Origin: Diadema setosum
Lineage: Eukaryota > Echinodermata > Echinoidea > Diadematoida > Diadematidae
Direction of reading: 5' to 3'
Length of the DNA: 64,000 bases
Assembly: GCF_964275005.1 (NCBI RefSeq)
Contig: NC_092694.1
Location: forward strand, 34,918,967 to 34,982,966
In this document: positions 23,791-34,752 of the stretch, piece by piece
How the letters are laid out: each line of letters starts with the position of its first letter
Numbering within the stretch: the first letter of the stretch is position 1
Translations under genes and position numbers: made by a program
Notes under the pieces: model-generated
Told to the model about the DNA's origin: nothing
Databases searched by the model: none
What the model saw: only the letters and a program-made list of their open reading frames with translations

Positions 23791-24209
23791 TGAACACACA
23801 TGCACACACTTAAAACAAAAAAATGCACATTCAATATTCTGTAATACCTGATACTAAAAATTCGTAATTCTCATACACAATGCATATGCCCAGCACTATG
23901 TGCAACTTGTATTAATTAGTCATCAGCAGTAGATGTGGACATGTTATTAACACATGAATGGCCTGCCCAGGGATCAATGCAGTCTGCTCTGTCCAAAGAA
24001 TTACAGTGTGTGAATCATGGATGTCTCTGCTTTTGACCCCAATATTTTGTCTATAATAACTATGATGTGCTTTCTATTACCGTATAAAGTAGTCTCAAGG
24101 GTGGAGCCCTATGGTACTAATAGAGTTCTTCGTAGAAAAGCACTCGGAGAACGCAGACCTCCATCAAGCAGCTAATTTTCACCCATATTTAGATCCTGAA
24201 AATCAGCAG

Positions 24210-24356
24210 AGGCAGATCCAGAGGGGGGTGCACCAGGCGTGCACCCCTTCTTTATTTTTTGTTAAAACAAAAGAAATAAATAGAAAAAAATGGGGGGGGG
24301 GGACGCTTTAATTTTGTAAAAGTGCCTACCCTTTATGGAATTCCTGGATCCGCCTA
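24210..24356. mobile_element. hAT-like MITE, GGCNGATCCAG ends
   Basis: Left AGAGGCAGATCCAGAGG, right CCTGGATCCGCC, with inner inverse phrases (GTGCACC...GGTGCAC-type) and a G-run. Same family as 5,237-5,528. Confidence 0.75.
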
Positions 24357-25138
24357 AATAATTTCCCAATGATAAAGACTCCTGTCTGGTGTCACTAACT
24401 TTATTGTTTCCTCCTGTGCCTTGAGAGTGTGCAGCTTGCATTCCCTCGTTCATTGGCCTTGTAAATATCCTAAGAACAAAGAGTCCTTCAAAAATTCAAT
24501 GAATTTCCTGGATCAGCGTGGTATTAAACCCAAATTACTGCCAAAATGTAATCATCTCTTGTGTCATTATCATTTTTTTTCTGTTCATACATGTAATTCA
24601 TAACTTTTTGAGCTATAGATTTTGCAAACAGACAGACACACAAACCAACAAGCCAGTTGCTAGGAAAAACATTGGAACCTAGCTGGTTGTGGTATTAAAT
24701 GCAAAGAGCAATTTATTATCAGAGGAGATCTTTAATTTGATGCATAATGTACCTTGTCTGGTGGACACATCAATCGGAGGAGATATTTATTCATGCCCAC
24801 ATTCTTGACCCAGTTATGGAATCAGAGCTCTATCAAAACTAGTGCTCTGTACTGTAGGTAGTGGCAGTGGCAGACCCCTGAAAGAGCAGTGCTACTTGTA
24901 CCACACACACAGGTGTATGCAAAAGGCTACCCCATGGACAATAAAGCAGTGCAGCTCTCAATTTATGGCCTTTGGATAATGCAGTTGTTACTTTGTAATG
25001 TTGAATCTATTGATAGAGTTTTTAAATGCAGCAGCTACAATGTACATAATTTTATCATTCATAGAGACTGTGTATAAGATATGTCAAATCTCAAAATCAA
25101 TTGAGCTCAGGTAAACTACATGTACGTGTAAACCTGTG
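24357..25138. other. Intergenic, nothing recognised
   Basis: No coding, RNA or repeat signal that I can support. Confidence 0.4.
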
Positions 25139-25558
25139 AAAGGCATTGGTAGCCATTTGCAGATGAAACAAAAACTCTTCTTTAGTGCTTCAAAATAGTT
25201 ATAAAATGTGAGTTAGGCATAGAAACAACCATTGTAAAAATTTTAATCAGGATAATCAATTTTAAGTATTGTCAAATCTAGAAAATGTGAAGTACAGTTA
25301 TAACAAATTTGTTTATAGACTATTGAAACTGTCTACACTTATGGTTTAATGAGAAAAAGAGAGATATATGTATCTCCCTACATTTTAGGTTTTATTGCAA
25401 AATTTCATATGATAGGATGTTTTGTGATACCATTGACCGGTAACACATACTTGTATACATCAAACCAAGGAGGTACTCTAACTCCTTGATCAAACATGAT
25501 AATTTGATTTTTTTTTTTTTTTTAAATCAATGCTCCCAAAGGTAAACTGTACCTTTAA
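25139..25558 (-). mobile_element. MITE family 3, reverse-oriented copy
   Basis: Carries the reverse complement of the phrases shared by 39,735-40,124 and 44,306-44,677: CATTTGCAGATGAAACAAAA at the left, GGTTTTATTGCAAAATTTCA and TGATAGGATGTTTTGTGAT inside, and CCCAAAGGTAAACTGTACCT at the right. An extra T-run lies near 25,507. Confidence 0.8.
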
Positions 25559-25835
25559 TACAAACCCAGCAAAGAAGTTACTTCATGATGCATTCCATTC
25601 AGTGAATAAAATACAGTATTTAAACATTTCTTATGAAATATTTAAAGCTCTTCTCATGTAATGGCTTTATTTGTGATTTTTTTTTTTTGGTGTACAGCTG
25701 TATATCGTGACCAGTTTAGTAATATTACATGACATGTACATTTGTACATATGCTCTTAAATCATTTATTTTTGTATAAACCCTACGGGTTAAAAGGAGGA
25801 ATAGCTTTACCAATTATTGTTTTATCATCCTTTTT

Positions 25836-27008
25836 TATGCCTCCGCCACGAAGTGGTGCCAGAGGCATTATGTTTTCGGGTTGTCCGTCCGTCCTTCCGT
25901 CCGTCCGTCCTTCCGTCCGTCCGTCCTTCCGTCCGTCCGTCCGTCCGTCCGTCCTTCCGTCCATCCGTAATGAATTTTGTGGACAAGGTAACTATCGAAA
26001 CCTGTTGAGGTATCCTAATGAAACTTGGCATGTATGTGTATTAGGGGGGTGAAGTTGTGCCTATCAACTTTTGGGTGCACATGCTCAAGGTCAAATACAT
26101 AAAATTTCACTATTTCCACCATATCTATTGAATGCCTGAAGATATTTTCTTGAAACTTAGTGTATACATGTTTTACCCAATTAAGATTCTCTGGTGAAAG
26201 TTTGGGTCATGAGGTCAAAGGTCAAAGGTCAAAAGGTCAAGTAAAAATATTAAAACTTCTTTTTTTTCTCCGTACCTTGGAAAATTGTTCTCTTGGTATC
26301 TTCATGGAACATAGTATATACATGTACTGACTGGAAGTGATTATCTAGAGAATGTAGGGTTCATGGGGTCAAAGGTCAGGGGTCAAAGGTCAAATGCAAG
26401 ACTTCAAAATTTTACTATTACCCTCATATTTATGCAATGCCAGCAGGGTTATTTTTTTACACTTGGTGTATGCGTGTGTAACCTAATAGAAATTCTCTGG
26501 AAAGTTTTTTTTTTCTCTTTTTGCCTCAAAGGTCAAAAGGTCAAAGATCAAGTGAAAGTGCTGAACTAACTTTTTCCTCCATATCTCGGAAGTGGCTCAA
26601 GTTACCTTGAAACTTAGTACATATTATGCATGTTCTACCTGAAAGTAATTATCTTATGAATTTTAGGGTCAAGGGCCAGATGAAAATGGTAACAATTTAC
26701 TATTCAATTCAGAAATTGCACTTTTTCTCCACACCTGTACCTTGAAAATTACTCAATGCCTAAATGTATGAATGGGTCAAAGTCAAGTTAAAGTCCTGAA
26801 ATCCCTAGATACATGCTCTCCTATTCATCCAATTAAACCTAGGTCAAGGAAGGTGAACATTCAACACATTTGTGACAAACTTGTCATTCCAATATTTTAC
26901 CAATTTTGTGAAAATGTAATCACACAGTGTCCACATGTACTATCTAGACCTATTGGGAAAATCATGCATTATGGCGGAGGCATACCAGTCGCCAAAGCGA
27001 CATTTCTA
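25836..27008 (+). mobile_element. 1.2-kb non-coding element with (GTCC)n and AGGTCA arrays
   Basis: Begins ATGCCTCCGCCACGAAGTGG, then GGCATTATGTTTTCGGGTTG, then a (GTCC)n/(TTCC) tract at 25,885-25,970, then several paragraphs that share phrases (TTGAAACTTAGTGTATACATG; GGTCAAAGGTCAAAGGTCAA), and ends GCATTATGGCGGAGGCATAC and CAGTCGCCAAAGCGACATTT. The ATGCCTCCGCCA ends are inverse. A diverged copy is at 47,780-48,560 and a 3' fragment at 21,715. No transposase. Perfect AGGTCAAAGGTCA direct repeats occur several times. Confidence 0.8.
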
Positions 27009-27201
27009 GTTGCATTCATTTTTTAACAGACTTGTTGTGTGGGACAAATTACGTATGTAAAAAGAAGCTTGCCTGTGTACATGTACCTAAATCAAATTAT
27101 GCTAGCTCTTTCTCCTACCAAGATTACAGTGATATTATGTGTTCACACAAGAAAAGCAGGATTCCATCAATTGTCACATTCAGTTTTTTTTTTTTTTCTT
27201 T

Positions 27202-27294
27202 TTAACCCGTTGAGGACGGTTTGATTTTGTTACATCACACATTTCCCATAGATGCTTGCCCGAGTATACTCGGGACTCGTCCTCAACGGGTTAA
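27202..27294. mobile_element. Short TTAACCCGTTGAGGACG hairpin element
   Basis: 93 bp. TTAACCCGTTGAGGACG on the left and CGTCCTCAACGGGTTAA on the right are perfect inverses; the TTAA borders are piggyBac-like. Other copies: 23,052-23,146 and a fragment at 19,088. Confidence 0.85.
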
Positions 27295-27898
27295 CATGAA
27301 TTGGAGGTCACAAGCTTTATGGGTTTTTATTTCCCTTGTGTCAGCAGTCTATTCCTGACAGAAGGCACTGCAATGAAATATGGATCACATTGTAGACATG
27401 CATTTTAGGCACATAATGCATTCAGCCGTGATGCAAAGCAATATGCTGATGGCTCTATTGATAGAAGGCAGGTAGGCAGTGGTACATGTAAATGTGATAT
27501 TACAGGGTATTATGTAGACCTACCGGCTAATATCCTCATTGATTGTCTGTACGCTATATGGATCAGATAGCCTGTGAACTGCACAACTTTTCCCTCCCCT
27601 CCTGTCAGTGAATCTCTCTCCGTATACTTACTTCCTGTTTTACTCCTTTTCTCTTTCTACCCCTCTCTCTTTCTCTCTTTCTTTATGACTGCATTCAGCC
27701 TTTTATGTTTGTTTGTTTTTTTCATTCTCCTCTGTTTTCTCTCATGAATTCATTCTTGCTTTCTTTTCACTTTCACTCTTGATAGGTGCAGCAGAGTTAC
27801 ATTGCCAAGGACAGCACTGCTGTAGATAGAATACAGTATCAATCTATAATACATTGTATTATTACACTGTCTCCCTTTCTCTCTCTCTGCAATACACA

Positions 27899-28145
27899 TC
27901 GTCGCTGGGGTGACAAGACCTTGTATCTCAAAAATGTCAAAACATTTTTTTTTAGCTTAATGGTCAAATAATGGGTCAAGTGATGTCTTGGCCATAATCC
28001 TAACTGTCTTACTCCAAAAATGAAGCCACCTTGACAAGTCAAAGAGGCTTTCCCATTCACTATAGTGCTTTGTCCGCCATGTTTTTTCGCTCTCCTGAAC
28101 ATTTGACAATTTTGAGATACGAGGTTCTGTCACCCCAGCGACGAC
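27899..28145. mobile_element. 247-bp MITE, TCGTCGCTGGGGTGAC ends
   Basis: Left TCGTCGCTGGGGTGAC...CTTGTATCTCAAAA is mirrored by TTTTGAGATACGAGG...GTCACCCCAGCGACGA on the right (TIRs of about 36 bp). Non-coding. Confidence 0.88.
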
Positions 28146-30384
28146 AGGGCATGCCCAGCCATCTTCCTTTCACGCTTACTCCTGATGTGGAATTCAGTCA
28201 TCTAGTATGTCTCTCTCCTCTTGCAAGTTCCTTTTGTCTTTGCCTTGATGTTTGCACATTAGGATGTTGCAGGGACATGCTACATGTTGATTGCAATGAG
28301 ATTCTACTCTGCTTTCATGTGTACATGTGAGGCATCAATATAAGTGATGATTCTTAATCATAGAGTACAAGTGTGTACACTGTATTACATGATTTGTGTG
28401 TACACTGTATTACATGATTTAAGTGAAATACAAAACTGTTTCCATCACTATACAGCGTTGTACTCAATACAGAATTGATTCTAAGTCACCTTGTTTTCTT
28501 CTTCACTGAAGTCTACCTTTAAGACTGCAGGCTAGAGGACATGTCCTGTGTAAATTTGAACCTGATTGTAAGCACGTGTGTCTGTGCATACGTACAGCGA
28601 TATATACGATGCAAGTTTATGCACACACATGAATCTGTTATAGCCTTAGCATATGGTCAAACCTCTAGGGTGCTCTTTGTTTAGCATTCTCAATGGGGGG
28701 GGGGGGGGGGGGTGGACGCAGGCTGGGTCCCAAGCTGAGGATTCAATCTGTGTCTGTATCACTAGTGACCATATCACACCGTATACTACAATGTATAAAG
28801 TAGTGTAGCTCCTAGGTACGCGTATCACTGCAGAAACTAGTCATCCCCTTTAAAAATTTCATACACTCCATCATGAATTTTTAACTTGATATTCAGTCTC
28901 CTGACTTGCAAGCATCCAGGACAGCCGTTGAAGTAGGTGAATGACAGTCACCATCACATACTAAACTGCAGAAGTGTCCAAGTGATTTTACATTGTACCT
29001 CCATTTTAAATAGCCTACTGGTACTAACAGTACAACACATGAACACACACAAATTGACAGGCAGACAAATGTCATATCCACTCTCCTCACAAATTTTTTA
29101 CACTGCATATTATGCTTTCAATCTGCAACAAGTGCATTATATTGTTTTATAAGTTGTAATAATCATGTTATCTTCATTTGTTATTTCTATACGTTTACGA
29201 TAACATTATAATACCCCCACCCACACATACGGTGTAGTGTGTATGGGAGTCTGTAGGATTGGAATCATGCCACAGTTGTCCGTTGCAAAATCTTGTGGGT
29301 TGAACTACAACCACTTGTACTCCCTCATTTTTTGTTTAGCAGTAATACCAAAAATCACATTGTACGGTTTTATGAGGATCTTGATATTACCATTTCTTTC
29401 AATAGAGAATCTTTTGATATCCAGAAATTATAAATTCTAAATCACTTGTCTCTCCTATAAAAGGAACGAATGTTTGCTATTGAAGGCATATTATCTGTAT
29501 AACCACCTTTTTCCTGTTTAACCAGACCAGTCCCTTTAAAGTAGGGTAACCAGTGTTTCTTTATAAAAGCTGCATGCAAACAAGACAGCAAAGCTTCGGT
29601 TGCTGCCAATTCACCATGGCATGTTGCCAACCAGCCATGCGGCAAGGCAAGGCCGGCGAAGAGGACGAGGCATCCTCAAAATTTGATATTTCTCCGTCCT
29701 TCGTTCTCTCCTTGGTGTAGTGCCCAAGAAATGGAGGGCCCCCTGCATGCTGAAACCAGCGGACGTCTTCCTTCTATAGACACGCAATGTACACTACATG
29801 TACGTTCTGTAGCTACATGTAGTTAAGTGGCTACCTTGCATTGCTGTGGACAATCAATTCTGTGCCCTTTAGAGAGTTATGATTATATTATCATATGCAC
29901 TGAAGACAGCAGAAAGAAAGACGACAGCATGTAAAGTGGCCGTAATTGAGAGTGACAGTTGGCAGCATATTATACACGGTGAATGCCCTCAAAGGTTTGT
30001 TGATGTACTGGTAGATAGCACACAGCTGTGGGTTGTGCAGTGAGAACAATATTTTTCCTCTATCTGGTTGCATCTTTTCTAGATTTTTTGTTTTGTTTTG
30101 TTTCGTGTTTTTAGAGATTGTTATTGTAGCCTGCTGAATGTACAATGTATAATTGAAAATAGTAGGCCATGTTGTTGTATTCTTTTAAAGACTTTGATAT
30201 CAGTAGAGTGCAATACTGACAAATACTGAGATCTCAACTGTTCTGGCCTTGCCGTGCAGTTACAGGTTGATGATTGTTTGTCTTGCTTGTTTAATAGCTG
30301 CAATGTACATGTACTATAATCATATTGTTTTCTTTTACAATATTCAGTAGTCTATCAGGACGAAATTGATTTCATCAAGGCTTG

Positions 30385-30418
30385 TATTCTCCATGGTTAC
30401 ATGTAACCATGGAGAATA
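30385..30418. repeat. 34-bp perfect palindrome
   Basis: TATTCTCCATGGTTACA followed at once by its exact reverse complement, no loop. Confidence 0.9.
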
Positions 30419-30805
30419 TTTATAGACGCTTGCACAACTTCCCTGGCCGGGCTCTGGTAATTGAACGCAATTGCATAATGGAATTAACTTCAGGGAAAGA
30501 ATAGCTCATATTCCTAGCTAGTCGTCCCCTGAGTGCAATTAAATTTTTTTCCCATCAGTTTTAATGTTTGCATGGCATGATTTATCTCATTATTGTGAGG
30601 CGGTTCTAGTCGATGCCTTTATCAACAGAATACATCATCTGATCGCAATTAATTGTGAATGTGGTGCCTGGGACAATGCATTTTTTAGATCATTTCTGCA
30701 TGAGATGAATGCATAGCATTCGTAATTTAGAATTTATGACTTTAGTTGATGTCTTTGAATACTGTACATTGTATGCTCTGTGGAGCATACACTATGCACC
30801 ATCAG

Positions 30806-30970
30806 GGGGGTGTTTCATCAACGTTTTTCGGCGCTGACAACTTGAATCACCATAGTAACAGTCGGTGACCAGAGCAGTCGCAGCCAATCAAAACCAAGGA
30901 TTTTGCTGAAATTGGTCAGCACCGACAGTTGTCGGCACTGACAAACGTTGATGAAACCCCCCCCCCCCCC
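30806..30970. mobile_element. MITE, GGGTGTTTCATCAACG ends
   Basis: GGGTGTTTCATCAACGTTTT and CGGCGCTGACAACTTG at the left are mirrored by AGTTGTCGGCACTGACAAACG and CGTTGATGAAACCC at the right; ends in a C-run. Confidence 0.85.
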
Positions 30971-31551
30971 CAGGTCTACATGTATGAACAAGTTGTTGCA
31001 TTAGATCAATTTTAATATCTGAGTGCTATTCCAAAGTGAAAAAACATGCGCAGTACTTGGTATCTTTATTGTAAATGTAGACCTTGTGGAGTTTCATCAT
31101 TATATTTGCTGTCATGTACATACGTACATTGTACACTTATAATGGACTTCTTTATCCAGGTTAAATTAGCCTCTTCATTGTTACCACTGCACTGCTCTGC
31201 CCTGCCATGATTAATACCCTAGCGTTGTCAGGTACCCACTTTGCACACCCAGGTTGACAGGACATGGCAGGTTAAAGGTGCATGGTCCCGGACCCTGGCA
31301 TTACTACAGACTGCACGGTGCGCAGCTAGAAGACAACAAAGGCAACGTTACTTACCTATGCACTTTACTCTTGATGACAGCTCAACTTCGGTAATCTTTG
31401 TATCAATGCTAACGGTGATCGGCAGTATCATCAACAGCGCCCTCTACACTACCGGGACTATCTACCTTTAAAGCATCTTGTCCAAGGACATTACAAGCAC
31501 TGAACGGGATTCAAATTTGGGTTCTCTGATTGAAAATTAAGGGTCCTACCC

Positions 31552-34072
31552 CCTGTTCAGACGCAAGCCAGTTTGTACACTGTAAAAAGAATCGTCGTAT
31601 AGCCGACAGACCGTTCAGACGCTATAGACCGATTCTGTGACGCGCTATGTGTATTTTTGGCATGGGCAGCGCCATTGCTGCGGTGTCTCAGCCGACCCCC
31701 TCCTCTCTCCCCCACCCCTCTCACGCGCACGGAATGAAAAACTGATGCATGGTTGTTTTAGCCAATGGGTGTTTCGTACTGAGTGCGCGAATGCTTGCTA
31801 AATGAGCGAACCTTTGTTACAAGTGCGCGATAAACATGTTGCCCGGGGGTGGGGGAGAGGAGGGGGGTCGGCTAAGACACTGCAAAATGAACTCATGGCT
31901 GCGCGCAGTGCCACAAATTGTCTGCTGCCCTCAACGAACCCGAATCGGTCTATATTTGACCGTTCTGGGCCCCGTTTTATCAAGATAAAGTTAGCGTTGA
32001 TTGTGAAATCAATGCTAACTTTATCCAACTTGAAGTCCGCAACTGTAAGTTTCCGTTTTACGAAGAGACTTAATAGTCGATTATAATAGCTCATCACCAT
32101 GACTTATTATTGATTTAGTCAAAACAAAAATCACGAGACGAGGCTGGTTTCCGGTACTGTCTGCTTAAAAACAACGCAATACATAAAGCAAAACCGACAA
32201 CAAAAACATGTAATGTACATGATTGTTTGCCACGGCCATACTGTAGATGCGTAGTCTGCTAGTGCGATGCAGTATTATTAGCGCTACAGCCACTGAATTA
32301 GAAATACATGTATGTTTGCAACAGAACTGCAAAATACGCCGTTTTGCGTTGTATTGAAGAAAGTAGGTCGATAGATCAAGCACATCTCGAGCTCAACGAA
32401 AATCTGCGTACGCGCGTACCGTAAAGATCCCGCACACTACGTAGGATCTCAGTAAATCTAACGTTATATGAAACAGTATTCATTGACATGAATATATCTA
32501 TAAACGTACAGTAACCGACTGTCCAAGGTGAAGGTCGTGTATGCATTGTTTCAAGTCTTGTGTGTTTACGTGTAGGATTATGGAAACTTGTGAGAGTGTG
32601 GTGACCACAGTAGCTTGTTCTTTTACCTCTACGGTGCAGATCGGCTTTGTAAAGAATAGATCGCGAGTCTACATGTCGAAATTCTAGACCTAGTAGACGC
32701 TCTAGTCTGCAGTGTTACGGTAAGTACACAAACAACTCGCTGTAACGTTACTTTTATAGGCCTCATGTAATAGGCCTATTCACTGGTTACAATGTAGATC
32801 TTACTGTCGTACTCGGTGCTATAGAATTAAACTCTTTATTTTCTGTATTGGCCTACTAAACTCTTAATTAGTATCTATTGACGAACTAGCTCTACGTAGG
32901 CCTACGCACATCAGAAATCACTGGTTTCCTCACATATGGGTTCTTTGGCAAGATATGCATTGCACACAGACGCGGTTCCAGTTACTCGGTTACTTGCCCT
33001 TGCTGGCGATGGCTCATGGCGGGTGGGCGGGCCGAGGCGCCAGGTGCGCAGGATGGGATTGAGACTGCTGTCTAGGGTGTTTGCGTGCAGCAGTCGCGTA
33101 AGGCAATGTGTGCCGATTGTGAATTTCATGCAAGGAAAAGACCATGATTACATGAAAGAAACGCAACTACATAATGTGTAAATGTTAGAGAAAGTGAGCA
33201 GTTAACAGACAAATATTTGTGACAAGACCCCAGCTAGACTAGGAAAGTGTGACAGTCATTTTCTTCTGTAAATTGCCTTTATAATACAATTGAGTCTACC
33301 TAGACTGTCTCTACTTAGAGTTTATATGTTATCAACTGTAAAGTTATCATGGGTTTGGAGCGGTTGAGAAAACTTATATGTTGATTTGGGAGGAAGTTGG
33401 AGTTGATTTCAACTCTGGGTGTCTTGATAAAACGGACTTGAAGTTTATTTGGAAGTTAATCATAGATTATTAAAGTGGACTTAGAGTTGATTTGAGAGGT
33501 TAATCATAGGTTATCTTGACTTAATGTTCAATTTATCTTTTGATAAAACGGGGCCCTGGAAAACGTATAGATGCGCAGTTTCCCACTGTGCATGTTGTTG
33601 TAATGATCATGATGTCACCGCTGGTGAGAGGAGGAGGGTCACCTTTCGCGAGAGCTCACATCAAGCCCCGCCCAGTTATACCGTTGTATGGTCACCATAT
33701 GTTCAAAAGGTAGATGCAGTGTGGACGTGTTTAAATGCTGATTCATTATTGAATTCTAGCTGAAACGATGACCTGACCATCGTTTCTTTATACGTTGTTT
33801 CATTAGTCAGCGTTCAGACATACTGTAAAACGAGGAATGTTCGTGTGCATTTTAATTTCACAAATTTTGCGAGCACCAAGATTTGCGAAATTAAAATGCT
33901 CGCGAAATTTCTTGTTTACACCATACATGCATTGAACGCCAGTGCCAATTCACGAAAATTGGACTGCGAATATATCATGTTTTACAGTAATATAAATTCA
34001 TCGTATAGTTCTACTGTTTTGGTAAAGCTGTACCGCGGTATAGATTTATTTTGCATCTGAACACCCTGATAT
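31552..34072. mobile_element. Possible nested pair of DNA elements
   Basis: An outer pair of inverse ends, CTGTTCAGACGCAA (31,554) and TTGCATCTGAACAC (about 34,053-34,066), encloses an inner pair, GGGCCCCGTTTTATCAA (31,968) and TTGATAAAACGGGGCCC (ending about 33,555). No transposase is seen. Alternatively these are separate short MITEs around a CpG-containing stretch (32,390-33,120) with a strong splice donor after 32,719 (TTACG|GTAAGT), which could be a LYPLA 5' UTR exon. Confidence 0.4.
33830..33985. repeat. GCGAAATTAAAATG inverted repeat
   Basis: GTGCATTTTAATTTCACAAA is mirrored by TTTGCGAAATTAAAATGC; similar TTCGC/AATTCGC-rich sequence lies at 42,585-42,780. Confidence 0.6.
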
Positions 34073-34363
34073 CCACTATGCCATGCAGTTCCTGCGCAAG
34101 TTTTGTTTAGAACTGTTTTGAGTACATTTGTACAAATGTACAACATCTCCCGTGTTCATTTCTTTCTTTCTTTTGTGATTATAAATGCCTGACGTAACAT
34201 GTGACCTCTCACCTGACCACTGTCGTCAAATCCAGGAAAGTTACATAGTTCATTTTAGGTTATTTTTATCCCAAATTAAGTGTGATAATTATCAAAGAAG
34301 ATTAAAAGTTTCATTTGATCTTCATCCTGTCCAAAGCAATAAAGAATAATACATTCCAATTTT

Positions 34364-34752
34364 AAAGGGAAAGTATAGTTTTGGTTGAGACCTAATTTCA
34401 GGTTTCTAAAATTTTTTGGTGAGATACTGAGAAACTTCTTATGAAATATGAAAGAGCATGTCATTCTATGAGGAATTCAACGTTTATTTGATGAAAATTG
34501 GTTTTGAAATGGCTGAGATATCCTAAAAAGAGCGATTCTGATAAAGTGTGGGACCCACGCTTTATTACGATCGCTTTGTTTTACTTTGTTTTTGGATGTT
34601 ACAGTCATTCTAAACCCGATTTTCATCAAACAAATTTTAACTTCCTCTTAAAATGGTATGCTCTCTAATATATCATAAGTGATTTCTTAATATCTCGCAA
34701 AAAGTTAAAAGCCCAATTCTCATCTCCAAGAATACTGTGCTAACCCTTTAAG
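34364..34752. mobile_element. Foldback MITE family 2, copy 3
   Basis: Starts TAAAGGGAAAGTATAGTTTTGG, core TGAAATGGCTGAGATATCC, right arm with TTTTCATCAAACAAATTTTA, ends AACCCTTTAAG. The right arm is more diverged than in the other copies. Confidence 0.8.

Larger units (their letters stand above)
28146..31550. other. Intergenic, no gene recognised
   Basis: Contains a 27-bp duplication near 28,370-28,425, a G-run at 28,686-28,712, a CpG-containing patch at 29,640-29,780, a 34-bp palindrome (30,385) and a MITE (30,806). 31,250-31,545 looks like an old SINE- or LINE-type repeat (CATCTTGTCCAAGGACATTAC, GGGATTCAAAT), similar to 38,750-38,950. Confidence 0.5.
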
